Part shown: positions 17,307-25,586 of the stretch, in pieces
How the letters are laid out: the number at the start of each line of letters is the position of its first letter
Position numbering within the stretch: the stretch's first letter is position 1
NCBI GenBank assembly: GCA_028291455.1
Contig: JAQGHY010000336.1
Location: forward strand, 1-54,858
DNA length: 54,858 nucleotides
Direction: 5' to 3'
From: Rubritepida sp.
GTDB lineage: Bacteria; Pseudomonadota; Alphaproteobacteria; Acetobacterales; Acetobacteraceae
The notes under the pieces: generated by a model
What the model saw: the letters and a program-made list of their open reading frames with translations, nothing else
Database searches by the model: none
Told to the model about the DNA's origin: nothing
Position numbers and translations under genes: made by a program

Positions 17307-18503
17307 ATGAACTCGAATCCCAAGATAGCCGTGATCGGCGCCGGACCTTCCGGGCTGATCGCCGCCGAAATCCTTGCCCAGGCCGGTGCGACCGTCACCA
17401 TCTTCGACCGCATGCCCTCGCCGGCGCGCAAGTTCCTCATGGCCGGCCGCGGTGGGCTGAACCTAACTCACTCCGAGCCGCTGCCGCGTTTCCTCGCCCG
17501 CTACGGCGCGGCGCATGCCGCGCTGGAGCCCGCCATTGCAGCGTTCCCGCCCGAGGCGCTGATTGCCTGGTGCGAAGGGCTGGGGCAGCCGGTCTTCACC
17601 GGAAGCAGCGGGCGGGTGTTTCCGCGCGCGATGAAGGCCTCGCCGCTGCTGCGCGCGTGGCTGGCGCGACTGGACGGGCTCGGCGTCACGCTGCGCCGGC
17701 AGCATCGCTGGACCGGCTGGGACGGGAACGACCTGCGCTTCGATACGCCGGAGGGCGAAACCTGCTTCGCGGCCGACGCCACGCTGCTGGCGCTCGGCGG
17801 GGCTTCCTGGCCCAGGCTCGGTTCGGATGGGGGATGGTCAGCGCTGCTCGACGGCATGGCGCCCTGGCAGCCCGCCAATATGGGATTCCGCGTCGAATGG
17901 ACGCCGCATTTCCGCGAGCGGTTCGCGGGCCAGCCCCTGAAGCGCATTGCGCTGAGCTTTGCCGGGCAGACGGTGCGCGGCGAGGCCGTGGTCACTTCCG
18001 AAGGCATCGAGGGCGGTGCGGTCTATGCCCTCGCCGCGCCGCTGCGCGACGCGCTGGCCCGGGATGGCTCCGCCCTGCTACACATCGACCTGAGGCCGGA
18101 CCTGGACGCGACAGTCCTGGCATCCAGGATCGCGGGCGCCGGCCGGGCGCTCTCGCTTTCCAACATCCTGCGCAAGCAGGGCGGGCTTTCGCCCGTAGCC
18201 ATCGGCATGGTTCAGGAAGCACGTCACAACGGCGATACAGGCGCTGTCGCACCACTCATCAAATCACTGCCCTTGTGCCTCACCGGCACCCAGGGGCTGG
18301 AGCGTGCCATTTCCTCGGCCGGGGGCTTGCGATTCGCCGCGATCGATTCGGGCTTTATGCTGCGCGCCCGGCCCGGAACCTTCGCCGCGGGAGAAATGCT
18401 AGACTGGGAGGCGCCGACCGGCGGCTACCTGCTCCAGGCCTGCTTCAGCACCGGCGTCGCCGCCGCACGCGGGATGCTGAGCTGGCTCGCGCGTCAGGAC
18501 TAA
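17307..18503 (+). CDS. BaiN/HI0933-like NAD(P)/FAD-dependent oxidoreductase (TIGR03862 type)
   Basis: This 398-residue flavoprotein has the N-terminal FAD motif GAGPSG at 11-16 and the family hallmark KFLMAGRGGLNLTHSE at about 42-57, with LALGGASWPRLGSDGGW in the middle and the C-terminal AGEMLDWEAPTGGYLLQACF block. HI0933-family members are FAD proteins of mostly unknown substrate; BaiN acts on bile-acid intermediates. The last four bases overlap the convergent xthA gene. ATG 17307 begins 28 bases after soxG and lacks a clear ribosome-binding site. Confidence 0.85.
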   Translation: MNSNPKIAVIGAGPSGLIAAEILAQAGATVTIFDRMPSPARKFLMAGRGGLNLTHSEPLPRFLARYGAAHAALEPAIAAFPPEALIAWCEGLGQPVFTGSSGRVFPRAMKASPLLRAWLARLDGLGVTLRRQHRWTGWDGNDLRFDTPEGETCFAADATLLALGGASWPRLGSDGGWSALLDGMAPWQPANMGFRVEWTPHFRERFAGQPLKRIALSFAGQTVRGEAVVTSEGIEGGAVYALAAPLRDALARDGSALLHIDLRPDLDATVLASRIAGAGRALSLSNILRKQGGLSPVAIGMVQEARHNGDTGAVAPLIKSLPLCLTGTQGLERAISSAGGLRFAAIDSGFMLRARPGTFAAGEMLDWEAPTGGYLLQACFSTGVAAARGMLSWLARQD

Positions 18504-19264
18504 TCCGCGAGGTCGATCCAGACGGGCGCGTGGTCCGAGGGCTGCTCTTCGGAGCGGGCCTTCAGGTCGACGCCGCAGGTCAGCAGGCGCTCGGCCAGCT
18601 CGGGTGAGAGCAGCGCATGGTCGATCCGCAGGCCGCGATTCTGCTCGAAGGCGGAGCCGTAATCCCAATAGGTATAGGGCGTCTCGTGCGCGTGCAGGGC
18701 AAGCAGCGCATCGGTCAGGCCGAGATGCGTCAGCGCCCGCCAACGCGCGCGGGTCTCGGGATGGACCAGGGCATCCGTGGGCGGGAGGGTGCGCGGTGCC
18801 ATGTCATGGTCGGTTGGGCAGACGTTGAAGTCGCCGAGGATCACGAGCGGGGTGAAGGCGTCCAGCTCAGCCGCTGCCCAGCTACGCAGGCGGTCCATCC
18901 AGCGCCATTTGAAGGCGAGTCCATCCTCCCCGCCGCTGTTGCCGTTGGGGAGGTAGATGCCGGCGGCGACGATGCCGTCTTTTCGCACGGCGATGAAACG
19001 GGCCTGGGTGTCGGCCTCGTCGCCGGGAAGGGCTTCCGCAATGACCTCGAATTCGCCGCGGCCCACCACCGCCACACCGTTGCGGCCGCCATGCTGTCCG
19101 ACCGCGCTATAGGTGTATCCCGCGACTTCCAGCGGCGGGAACTCCTCGTTCTTGCACTTGGTCTCCTGCAGGAAGATCAGGTCTGGCTCGTGCCGTTCGA
19201 GGAAGCGCCCAAGGTGGGGCGCGCGGCGGCGGATGGAGTTCACATTGAAGGTGGCGAGGCGCAT
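18500..19264 (-). CDS. xthA: Exodeoxyribonuclease III
   Basis: This 254-residue AP endonuclease/3'-5' exonuclease acts in base-excision repair. Catalytic residues of the family are visible: Asn7 (TFNVNSIR), Glu34 (LQETK), Asp145 and Asn147 (LGDFNVCP) and Asp244-His245 (SDHAPV). Length is normal. It is convergent with and overlaps the flavoprotein gene by four bases. Confidence 0.95.
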   Translation of the reverse strand: MRLATFNVNSIRRRAPHLGRFLERHEPDLIFLQETKCKNEEFPPLEVAGYTYSAVGQHGGRNGVAVVGRGEFEVIAEALPGDEADTQARFIAVRKDGIVAAGIYLPNGNSGGEDGLAFKWRWMDRLRSWAAAELDAFTPLVILGDFNVCPTDHDMAPRTLPPTDALVHPETRARWRALTHLGLTDALLALHAHETPYTYWDYGSAFEQNRGLRIDHALLSPELAERLLTCGVDLKARSEEQPSDHAPVWIDLAD

Positions 19265-19366
19265 CCCCGTCTTTTGGCGGGCGACGGCCCGCGCGGCAAG
19301 CGACTTACTCCGACCCGCATTCCGATAAACGACAGAAGCTGAGCGCGGGTCATAACCCTATCGGCA

Positions 19367-19408
19367 AAAAAGCAAGGCTCACCCGCCGCTATTCGCCTGC
19401 ACTTGCGG
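19367..19408 (-). terminator. Candidate intrinsic terminator of the epimerase-Bug-SDR operon
   Basis: On the minus strand, directly after the SDR stop, GCAAG (19406-19402) can pair with CTTGC (19377-19373), followed immediately by six T residues (19372-19367). The loop of about 24 bases is long for a terminator and contains further short pairings. The T-run and position support the call. Confidence 0.42.
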
Positions 19409-20206
19409 CTACTGCGTGCGCAGCGTCAGCCCGCCATCCACCACGATCTCCGCACCCGTCACATACTTCGCCTCGTCCGAGGCCAGGTACAGCGCCGCGT
19501 AAGCGATATCCCAGGCGTCGCCCATGCGGCCCATCGGCGGCTGCGCGTTGCGCTTGGCGATGATCGCCGCCACGTCGCCGCCGGCGCGCTGGCCGGCGAG
19601 GCGGGCCTCCACCAGCGGCGTGTGCATCAGGCCGGGGACGACCACGTTGCTGCGCACGCCATGCGGCGCATAGCGCACCGCGATCATCCGGCTCAGCGCC
19701 ATCACGCCGGATTTCGAGGCCGCATAGGCCATGAGATCCGAACTGACATGCCGCAGCGCCGCCACCGAGGAGAGGTTCACGATCGCCCCGCCGCCCTGCT
19801 TCACCATGATCGGCAGGATCGCCCGGGTGCTGAGATGGACGTAGTGCAGGTTGTGGTGGAACTGCTTGTGCCAGGCCTCGGGCGTGAGTTCCTCCGGCCC
19901 GCCGGGCACGCTGCCGCCGACATTGTTCACGAGGATGTCGATGCGCCCGAACGCCGCCATGGTGGCGTCCACGATACGGGTGATCTCGCTCTCCTGCGTC
20001 ACGTCGCCGGCCATGGCGAAGGCCTGCCCGCCCTCCTTGGCGATGAGGGCCGTGGTCTCCTCGGCGGCGGCGAGGTTCATGTCCACGCAGGCGATCTGCG
20101 CGCCTTCGCGGGCGAAGAGGATGGCCATGGCGCGGCCATTTCCGATCCCCTCGCCGACGGAGCCGGCACCGAGGATGAGGACGCGTTTTCCAGCGAGACG
20201 GGGCAT
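19409..20206 (-). CDS. SDR family oxidoreductase
   Basis: This 265-residue short-chain dehydrogenase has a nucleotide-binding motif in variant form (GAGSVGEGIGNG at about 13-24), NNVGG at 94-98, Ser147 and the catalytic YAASK at 161-165. The C-terminus TGAEIVVDGGLTLRTQ is classical-SDR. ATG 20206 overlaps the stop of the upstream Bug gene by one base, which fixes the start. It is the last gene of epimerase-Bug-SDR. Substrate unknown; a hydroxy or sugar acid is possible from context. Confidence 0.9.
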   Translation of the reverse strand: MPRLAGKRVLILGAGSVGEGIGNGRAMAILFAREGAQIACVDMNLAAAEETTALIAKEGGQAFAMAGDVTQESEITRIVDATMAAFGRIDILVNNVGGSVPGGPEELTPEAWHKQFHHNLHYVHLSTRAILPIMVKQGGGAIVNLSSVAALRHVSSDLMAYAASKSGVMALSRMIAVRYAPHGVRSNVVVPGLMHTPLVEARLAGQRAGGDVAAIIAKRNAQPPMGRMGDAWDIAYAALYLASDEAKYVTGAEIVVDGGLTLRTQ

Positions 20207-21156
20207 CAGCGTTGCGTCCAAGGGGTGTTCTGCCACAGCGTCCTGTAGCGTTGCTCGTCCTGGCGGAGGCGTGCGAACCACGCATCGCCGTTCTCGTGCT
20301 TCACCAGCAGGGCCCGCGCCTCGATCGCGCGGACGAATTCGGGATCCTTCGCAATGTCCTCCGTCGCCTCCCGGAAGCGCGAGATAATATGTGCGGGGGT
20401 GGCGATGGGAATGACGATGCCGCGTTCGGAGGCCATATCCACGGGGATGCCTTTTTCGCGCAGCGTCGGCAGGTCGGGCGCGAAGCGGCTGCGCTCGGGG
20501 GCGGCGAGGGCCAGCAGGCGCATGCCGTCATTGTTGGACAGCACGTAGCCGAGGTTGAGCCCGTTCGCGACGATCTGCCCGCCGAGGATTGCGGTTCGGA
20601 TCGGCGGGTCGCCCTGGAAGGCTACATGGTTGAAGCGCACCCCGATCGCGGCCTGGAGCAGCACGATGAGCAGGTGGTCGTCGGTGCCGATGCCCGGCGA
20701 GCCGAAGGTAATGCTATCGGGCTCGCGCTTGGCCGCGTCGAACAGCTCCTCGATGGTGCGGTAGGGGCTGTCGGCCCGGACGGAGATCGCGGAGGGGTCG
20801 CCGATCAGATTGCCGATGCCGGCGAAGTCCGTGAGCTTGAACTGCGAGGCGCGCTCGATGGGAATGGTGAGGAAGCCCGGCATGTTGGTGAAGCCGAGCG
20901 TGGTGCCGTCGGGCCGGGCGCGGGCAGTTGCGGCCAGGCCGACCTCGCCGCCGGCACCGGGGCGGTTCACGACGACGACGGTGCCGCCGATGCGCTGCTC
21001 CAAGAAACGGCCGTAGAGGCGTGCGTCGACATCGGTGGCGCCGCCGGCGGTGAAGCCGACGACAACCTCGATAGGCCGGTCGGGCCGCCAGGACTGGGCG
21101 AAGGCCGGGGCGGCGAGCAGCGCGGGCACCGTGCCCAGGAGGGTGCGTCTTTTCAT
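20206..21156 (-). CDS. Bug/TctC family substrate-binding protein
   Basis: This 316-residue tripartite tricarboxylate transporter-type binding protein has an N-terminal signal (MKRRTLLGTVPALLAAPAFAQ) and the Bug blocks WRPDRPIEVVVGFTAGGATD, VVVNRPGAGGEVGLAATARA and GSPGIGTDDHLL. ATG 21156 overlaps the epimerase stop as ATGA. No TctA or TctB membrane gene is present in the window, so it is an orphan receptor. It closely resembles the Bug protein at 46979-47935. Confidence 0.9.
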   Translation of the reverse strand: MKRRTLLGTVPALLAAPAFAQSWRPDRPIEVVVGFTAGGATDVDARLYGRFLEQRIGGTVVVVNRPGAGGEVGLAATARARPDGTTLGFTNMPGFLTIPIERASQFKLTDFAGIGNLIGDPSAISVRADSPYRTIEELFDAAKREPDSITFGSPGIGTDDHLLIVLLQAAIGVRFNHVAFQGDPPIRTAILGGQIVANGLNLGYVLSNNDGMRLLALAAPERSRFAPDLPTLREKGIPVDMASERGIVIPIATPAHIISRFREATEDIAKDPEFVRAIEARALLVKHENGDAWFARLRQDEQRYRTLWQNTPWTQR

Positions 21157-22157
21157 TTTTCGTTTCCTTCCTTCAGCCATTTGATGAGGCGTGTCAGGCC
21201 CTCGCGCATCTCGACCTCGGGCTTCCAGCCGATGGCCGAGAAGGCCTTCTCATGCACGATATCGAAGGCACCGCCGGAGGTGAGGCGGACCTTGCCCGCG
21301 GTCTCGCCGACGAATTTCGGTGCGGGACCGCCGCCCGCCAACTCCGTGACGAGCTTCACCAGTTCGAGCGTGGTGGTCGGCGCGGGGCCAGAGCAGTTGA
21401 CGGCGACGTCGCTGGCCGCGGATTCGAAGGCCATGCGGTTGGCCCGCGCGAGGTCGCCGACATAGACGAAGTGCTTGGTCTCGCTGCCGTCGCCGAAGAT
21501 CTCCGGCGGCTCGCCCTTCGCGAGCTTGTCCAGCGTCTCGATGATGTAGAGCGCATTGGCCGCGCGGTGGTGCTGCCGCTCGCCGTAGACGGTGGAGTAG
21601 CGCAGCACGACATGTTCAAGGCCGCGCTTCTGCGTATAGGTGCGGCAGAGCTGCTCGCCGATGATCTTCGTGGCGCCGTAGAGGATGGCGGCGGGCGGGG
21701 CGCCCTCGGAGAAGAAGGGCGTGGTCTCGACCAGGTCGCCCTTGATGCCGGGCCCGTAGCCATAGACGGCGTTGGAGGAGGCGAAGACCACCTTCTTCAC
21801 GCCGCGCGTCATGGCCGCTTCCAGCGCGTTCTGCACGCCGCGGATATTGACGTCGAGGCCGCCCCAGGGGTCGCGGTCCATGTTGAGCGTCATATAGGCC
21901 GCCAGCAGCAGGGCGCCGTCCACGCCCTCCATCGCGGCGAGCAGGTCGCCCATGCGCATCACGTCGCCGCGGATGACCTTGAGGCGCGGATTGTCCCTCA
22001 GGTGCGCCACGGCGCTCTCGGCGCCCATGGAGAAATTGTCGAAGAGGCGGACCTCGGCCGCGCCCGCATCCAGCAGCTCGGCCGCCGTTGCGGAACCGAC
22101 GAGGCTGCCGCCGCCGACAATGATGAAGCGCGCACCTGATACGGGCACCGAAGCCAT
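21153..22157 (-). CDS. NAD-dependent epimerase/dehydratase family protein
   Basis: This 334-residue extended SDR has the nucleotide motif GGGSLVG at about 15-21, SSNAVYGYG in the catalytic serine region and YGATK at 160-164. It resembles NDP-sugar epimerases (ERQHHRAANALYIIETLDKL, GDGSETKHFVYVGDLARA). ATG 22157 is preceded by GGAGG seven bases upstream; an ATG 12 codons earlier lies inside the hairpin region and is less likely. It starts a three-gene coupled operon with an orphan Bug protein and an SDR. Confidence 0.88.
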   Translation of the reverse strand: MASVPVSGARFIIVGGGSLVGSATAAELLDAGAAEVRLFDNFSMGAESAVAHLRDNPRLKVIRGDVMRMGDLLAAMEGVDGALLLAAYMTLNMDRDPWGGLDVNIRGVQNALEAAMTRGVKKVVFASSNAVYGYGPGIKGDLVETTPFFSEGAPPAAILYGATKIIGEQLCRTYTQKRGLEHVVLRYSTVYGERQHHRAANALYIIETLDKLAKGEPPEIFGDGSETKHFVYVGDLARANRMAFESAASDVAVNCSGPAPTTTLELVKLVTELAGGGPAPKFVGETAGKVRLTSGGAFDIVHEKAFSAIGWKPEVEMREGLTRLIKWLKEGNEK

Positions 22158-22161
22158 GCAT

Positions 22162-22189
22162 TTCCTCCAGAATTCTTTTTCTGGGGGAA
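22162..22189 (-). promoter_or_regulatory. Imperfect 11-bp hairpin covering the epimerase Shine-Dalgarno
   Basis: On the minus strand the arm at 22189-22179 (TTCCCCCAGAA) pairs with the arm at 22172-22162 (TTCTGGAGGAA) around the loop AAAGAA, with one C-A mismatch. The second arm contains the GGAGG Shine-Dalgarno sequence of the gene starting at 22157. Folding would hide the ribosome-binding site. Whether it is an RNA switch, an RNA thermometer or a dyad operator in DNA cannot be told from sequence. Confidence 0.55.
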
Positions 22190-22231
22190 GCATGGAACGG
22201 CGTGACCGTCAGGGCAATGGATCGGGCTCGG

Positions 22232-23155
22232 TCAGCGCCAGTCGAGCATGGGCAGCACACCCACGGGCAGGCGCGCGGCGGTGAGTCGGCGGTTACGCAA
22301 TTCCAGCGGCGCGTCCACGCGCGGCGGACCGCCCTCGGGCGGCACGCGGGCGGCGAGGCCGAGCACGGTGCGCAAGGTCGGCGCGAGGTTGGGCGGGATG
22401 AGGCCGGCATTGGCTAGCAGCGTCACCGCCTCCTGCCCGCCGGTCAGCGCGAGGATGCCGCGGCCCTCGGGCTGCAGTGCTGCGTCCAGCGTGATGGTGG
22501 CGGTGAGCACGGCGATGACGTCGCCACTGCGGAACTCGGCGCGCTCGACGCTGATGGCGCCGCCGGAATCGCGCCAGGCGGCGGCGGTCGCGGCGGGGGG
22601 ATGCGTGGCGCGGCCGGTGAGGTGGATCGTATCCAGGCGCGGATAACCTGTCGGCGCCACCTGATCGGCGCGGATGTTGATGGCGGCGCCGAAGAGCTCG
22701 GCGGAAATGCGATTGATCTCCACCGCGTTGCCGATGCGCAGGCCCTCGCCTTCGAGCGTGCCGCCCTGGCCGTCGAGGCGGAAGCGCATCGACAGCTCGC
22801 GCTTGGAGATGGGCAGGCTGCCGCGCGGATGCGTGAGGGTCTGTGCGCCATCGAAGGTCAGGCGGAGCTGGCGGGGGTCCTGCGGGAAGAGGGCCAGCGT
22901 CGCGTGCTCGGACTGCCAGCCGAAGCCGGTGGGAGCATCGAGGCGGAGGTTGTCCACCCGCAGTGCGGCGGAGAGCGGGAAGCCGGTGCGGACCGGGGCG
23001 GCGTGAACGATGCGCCAGCCCTCGGCACGGCGAGCCTCGGTCCATCGCGCGAGTTCCACCTCCAGCCGGGAGGTGGTCTCCTGCCAGACGTAGTAAGCGC
23101 CGCCCGCAGCGAGCATCAGCACCAGGGCGAACGCCGCCCACCATTTCTTTGCCAT
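22232..23155 (-). CDS. DUF2125 domain-containing protein
   Basis: This 307-residue protein has one N-terminal membrane segment (about residues 6-24) and a periplasmic DUF2125 region, a family common in alphaproteobacteria with no known function. The diagnostic stretch is WTEARRAEGWRIVHAAPVRTGFPLSA (seen in parts as AEGWRIVHA and RTGFPL), followed by repeated beta-rich blocks such as LRLTFDGAQTLTHPRG. The start at 23155 shares the CATG with the divergent ChaC-like gene, so no separate promoter region exists if both starts are right. Confidence 0.8.
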   Translation of the reverse strand: MAKKWWAAFALVLMLAAGGAYYVWQETTSRLEVELARWTEARRAEGWRIVHAAPVRTGFPLSAALRVDNLRLDAPTGFGWQSEHATLALFPQDPRQLRLTFDGAQTLTHPRGSLPISKRELSMRFRLDGQGGTLEGEGLRIGNAVEINRISAELFGAAINIRADQVAPTGYPRLDTIHLTGRATHPPAATAAAWRDSGGAISVERAEFRSGDVIAVLTATITLDAALQPEGRGILALTGGQEAVTLLANAGLIPPNLAPTLRTVLGLAARVPPEGGPPRVDAPLELRNRRLTAARLPVGVLPMLDWR

Positions 23156-23759
23156 GCCGGACGGCTTAAAGGGCGGGACTGGTTTCGAGAAGGTGCTTTC
23201 TGGCGTGGCTCCGTTGCCGCTGGATGCCGATGGGCATCTGTATGTTTTCGCATATGGTTCGTTGATCTGGCGGCCCGGTTTTCCGTATCTGGAGCAGGAG
23301 CCGGCGATGCTGCGCGGCTTCCACCGGCGCTTCTGCCTGCGCTCGGTCCACTATCGCGGAACGCCGGAGGTGCCGGGTCTCGTGCTCGGTCTGGACCGTG
23401 GCGGCAGCTGCCGGGGCGTGGCCTTCCAGGTCGCGCCCGCCGCCGCGCGCGAGGTGCTCGACTACCTTGAAGCGCGGGAGAATATCCTGGGCGAGATCGT
23501 CTATCGCCGCCGCCTGCTGAAGCTGGGCCTGGCGTCGGGTCGCGACGTGCAGGGCATCGCCTATGTCGCCGAACGCGCGCACCCCGCCTATTGCCAGCTC
23601 TCCGAGACCGAGACGGCGCAGACCATCGCCCGGGCTCAGGGGGAGGCTGGGACAAACCGGGACTACCTTATCAACACGGCGCGGCAGCTTGCGGCGCTAG
23701 GGCTACGCGATGCAGGGCTGGAGCGGCTGGTGACGCTGGTTCTGGCAAGCGCCGGTTAA
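23154..23759 (+). CDS. ChaC-like gamma-glutamylcyclotransferase
   Basis: This protein of up to 201 residues belongs to the ChaC family, which cleaves gamma-glutamyl groups of glutathione to give 5-oxoproline. The substrate-loop motif appears as VFAYGSLIWRPGF, followed by FHRRFCLRSVHYRGTPEVPG; Glu in YLEARENILG fits the catalytic-glutamate region. The conserved core begins only at about residue 29. The true start may therefore be a GTG at 23193 or 23205, which would remove the two-base overlap with the divergent DUF2125 start. The listed ATG is the longest option. Confidence 0.82.
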   Translation: MPDGLKGGTGFEKVLSGVAPLPLDADGHLYVFAYGSLIWRPGFPYLEQEPAMLRGFHRRFCLRSVHYRGTPEVPGLVLGLDRGGSCRGVAFQVAPAAAREVLDYLEARENILGEIVYRRRLLKLGLASGRDVQGIAYVAERAHPAYCQLSETETAQTIARAQGEAGTNRDYLINTARQLAALGLRDAGLERLVTLVLASAG

Positions 23760-23797
23760 CCTCCTCGCGCGATGATCCCGCGCTGGGGGATCATGCC

Positions 23798-24160
23798 ATG
23801 GACGCCGTCGACGAGGTTCGGGAGGCGCGCATCCGCTGCACGCGCCATTTGGGGGATCTGCACCGGCTGCATTTGGCGATGCTCGCCGAGAGCCGGGGGC
23901 TGAAGCGCTTCACTTCGGCCGGGCGCGCGAATGCGGAGATCGAGATCGTAGCGGAACTGCTGGAGCAATACCTCTCGGCCAGCGACGCCTTCCTGGAAAA
24001 CATGCGGGGGCGGATGGAGGCGCGGCTCGGGCTGTTGCGGCGGGGCGAGCCGCTGCTGGACGGCAAGCCGGAGGATGCGCCGGGGCATGGCGGGTTCTGG
24101 CTGACCTTCTCCAGGCTATGCGCGGTGCTGCGGCGGGTGTCGCGGCGGGCCGAGATGTAG
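23798..24160 (+). CDS. Small hypothetical protein
   Basis: I do not recognise this 120-residue protein. It is predicted to be mostly helical (IEIVAELLEQYLSASDAFLENMRGRMEARL), cytosolic and charged, with a glycine/proline break before a final helix. The ATG at 23798 follows the ChaC gene by 38 bases on the same strand, so the two may be co-transcribed. Codon use matches its neighbours, which supports a real gene. Confidence 0.6.
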   Translation: MDAVDEVREARIRCTRHLGDLHRLHLAMLAESRGLKRFTSAGRANAEIEIVAELLEQYLSASDAFLENMRGRMEARLGLLRRGEPLLDGKPEDAPGHGGFWLTFSRLCAVLRRVSRRAEM

Positions 24161-24262
24161 TTTCGGCCGAATTCGGGTTGCCTTTTCGATGCTCGCATGA
24201 ATTGATTGAGACAGCTTTTGAGGCGCGGATGCGACGCGCCGAACCCCGATGGAGATCGACCC

Positions 24263-25036
24263 ATGGACACCATTGCCGAACGTTCTCCCGACATGTTCCT
24301 CGAGGAGCGCCGCCAGGCCCGGATCGACATGGCCGCCGCCCATCGCCTGGCCGTGCTGCACGACTTCCACGAGGCGATCGACAACCACTTCACCCTCATG
24401 GTCCCAGGCCGCCCCGGCCGCTTCTACCTCAACGGCTATGGTCTGCACTGGACGGAGGTGACGGCCAGCAACCTCATCGAGGTCGGCTACGATGGCGAGA
24501 TCCTGGAAGGGAACGGCCCCGCCGATCGCAGCGCCATCTGCATCCACGCGCCGATCCATCAGATGACGGGCGCCGAGTGCGTGCTGCACACCCACATGCC
24601 CTATTGCACGGCCATTTCGCAGCTCGAGGACATGACCATCGAGATGACGGGCCAGAGCGCCCTGCAGTTCAATGGCCGCATCGCCTACGACTACGACTAC
24701 AACGGCTTCGCGCATGAGCATGTCGAGGGCGAGCGCATGGCGAAGCTCATGGACGGCAAGCCGGTCCTGATGCTGGCCAATCACGGCGTCGTCGTCACGG
24801 GCAAGAACGTCGCCCAGGCCTATCACCGGCTCTACTACCTCGAGCGCGCCTGCCGGACCCAGATGTTCTCCATGTGGACCGGCCAGCGCCGCCGCTTCGT
24901 GACCGAGGAAGTGCTCGGCAAGATGCGCGACCAGGTTGGGCGGAGGGATCCCACCATGAAGATGACCGGTGCGGAGTATCACTTCGCGGCGCTGAAGCGG
25001 CTGCTGGACCGGACCGAGCCGAACTACGCAGACTGA
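24263..25036 (+). CDS. Class II aldolase/adducin family protein
   Basis: This 257-residue protein has the class II aldolase zinc motif HTHMPY with His109 and His111 and the third ligand in ANHGVV (His174). Related enzymes are fuculose- and ribulose-phosphate aldolases or epimerases and decarboxylases; many adducin-like members have unknown substrates. GGAG precedes the ATG by eight bases. A V4R-type protein starts one base after the stop, so the two are co-expressed. Bases 24161-24262 upstream contain only a weak promoter-like TTGCCT...ATTGAT pair. Confidence 0.87.
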   Translation: MDTIAERSPDMFLEERRQARIDMAAAHRLAVLHDFHEAIDNHFTLMVPGRPGRFYLNGYGLHWTEVTASNLIEVGYDGEILEGNGPADRSAICIHAPIHQMTGAECVLHTHMPYCTAISQLEDMTIEMTGQSALQFNGRIAYDYDYNGFAHEHVEGERMAKLMDGKPVLMLANHGVVVTGKNVAQAYHRLYYLERACRTQMFSMWTGQRRRFVTEEVLGKMRDQVGRRDPTMKMTGAEYHFAALKRLLDRTEPNYAD

Positions 25037-25037
25037 C

Positions 25038-25571
25038 ATGGCGCAGCCGCAAGTTCCGATCGACGTCGATCCCGAAACCGGGATCTGGCGCACCGACGGC
25101 CTGCCGATGGTCTACCTGCCGCGGCACTTTCTGGTGAACATGCAGAAGACGGTCGAGGCAGCCATCGGCCCCGACGGCTACCGCGCGATGCTCTACGGAT
25201 CGAGCGATCTTTCCGCGCTCCAATGGTGCCGGGCGGAGGCGAAGACCCATGGGTTGTCGCCTGTCGAGACCTTCCGGCACTACCTCAAGCGGCTGTCGCA
25301 ACGGGGCTACGGCCAGTTGGAGATCACCTCCCTGGACGAGGTGGCGGGTACGGCCACCGTCACCGTGCGCAACTCGGCCTTCGCGCTGGGTTACGGCCCG
25401 GAGGCGGGGCGGCACGTCTGCTACGTCTTCGAGGGCAGCTTCGGCGGCGGCATGCGCTACGTGCTGGAAATGGCCGGCAGGCCCGGCGAGCCGCGGTGCC
25501 GGGAAGTGGCCTGCGCGGCCAACGGCCAGCCCGAATGCCGTTTCGAACTGCGCTGCGAAGCGATGGCCTGA
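25038..25571 (+). CDS. V4R-domain-like (DUF5943-type) protein
   Basis: This 177-residue protein resembles the V4R (4-vinyl reductase) small-molecule-binding domain. The evidence is the C-terminal pattern CREVACAANGQPECRFELRC, with spaced cysteines before a final beta strand, and the SSDLSALQWCRAEAKTHG segment. V4R domains often sense aromatic or tetrapyrrole ligands, but no partner output domain is present here. It is separated by one base from the class II aldolase and may bind that pathway's substrate or act as a subunit (inference). Confidence 0.65.
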   Translation: MAQPQVPIDVDPETGIWRTDGLPMVYLPRHFLVNMQKTVEAAIGPDGYRAMLYGSSDLSALQWCRAEAKTHGLSPVETFRHYLKRLSQRGYGQLEITSLDEVAGTATVTVRNSAFALGYGPEAGRHVCYVFEGSFGGGMRYVLEMAGRPGEPRCREVACAANGQPECRFELRCEAMA

Positions 25572-25586
25572 GCCACCGCGCCGAGC

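Noticed and set aside
19389-20285. Second minus-strand frame over the SDR gene
   Set aside because: It gives an Arg/Gly-rich product without motifs, while the chosen frame has NNVGG and YAASK and couples to the upstream stop.
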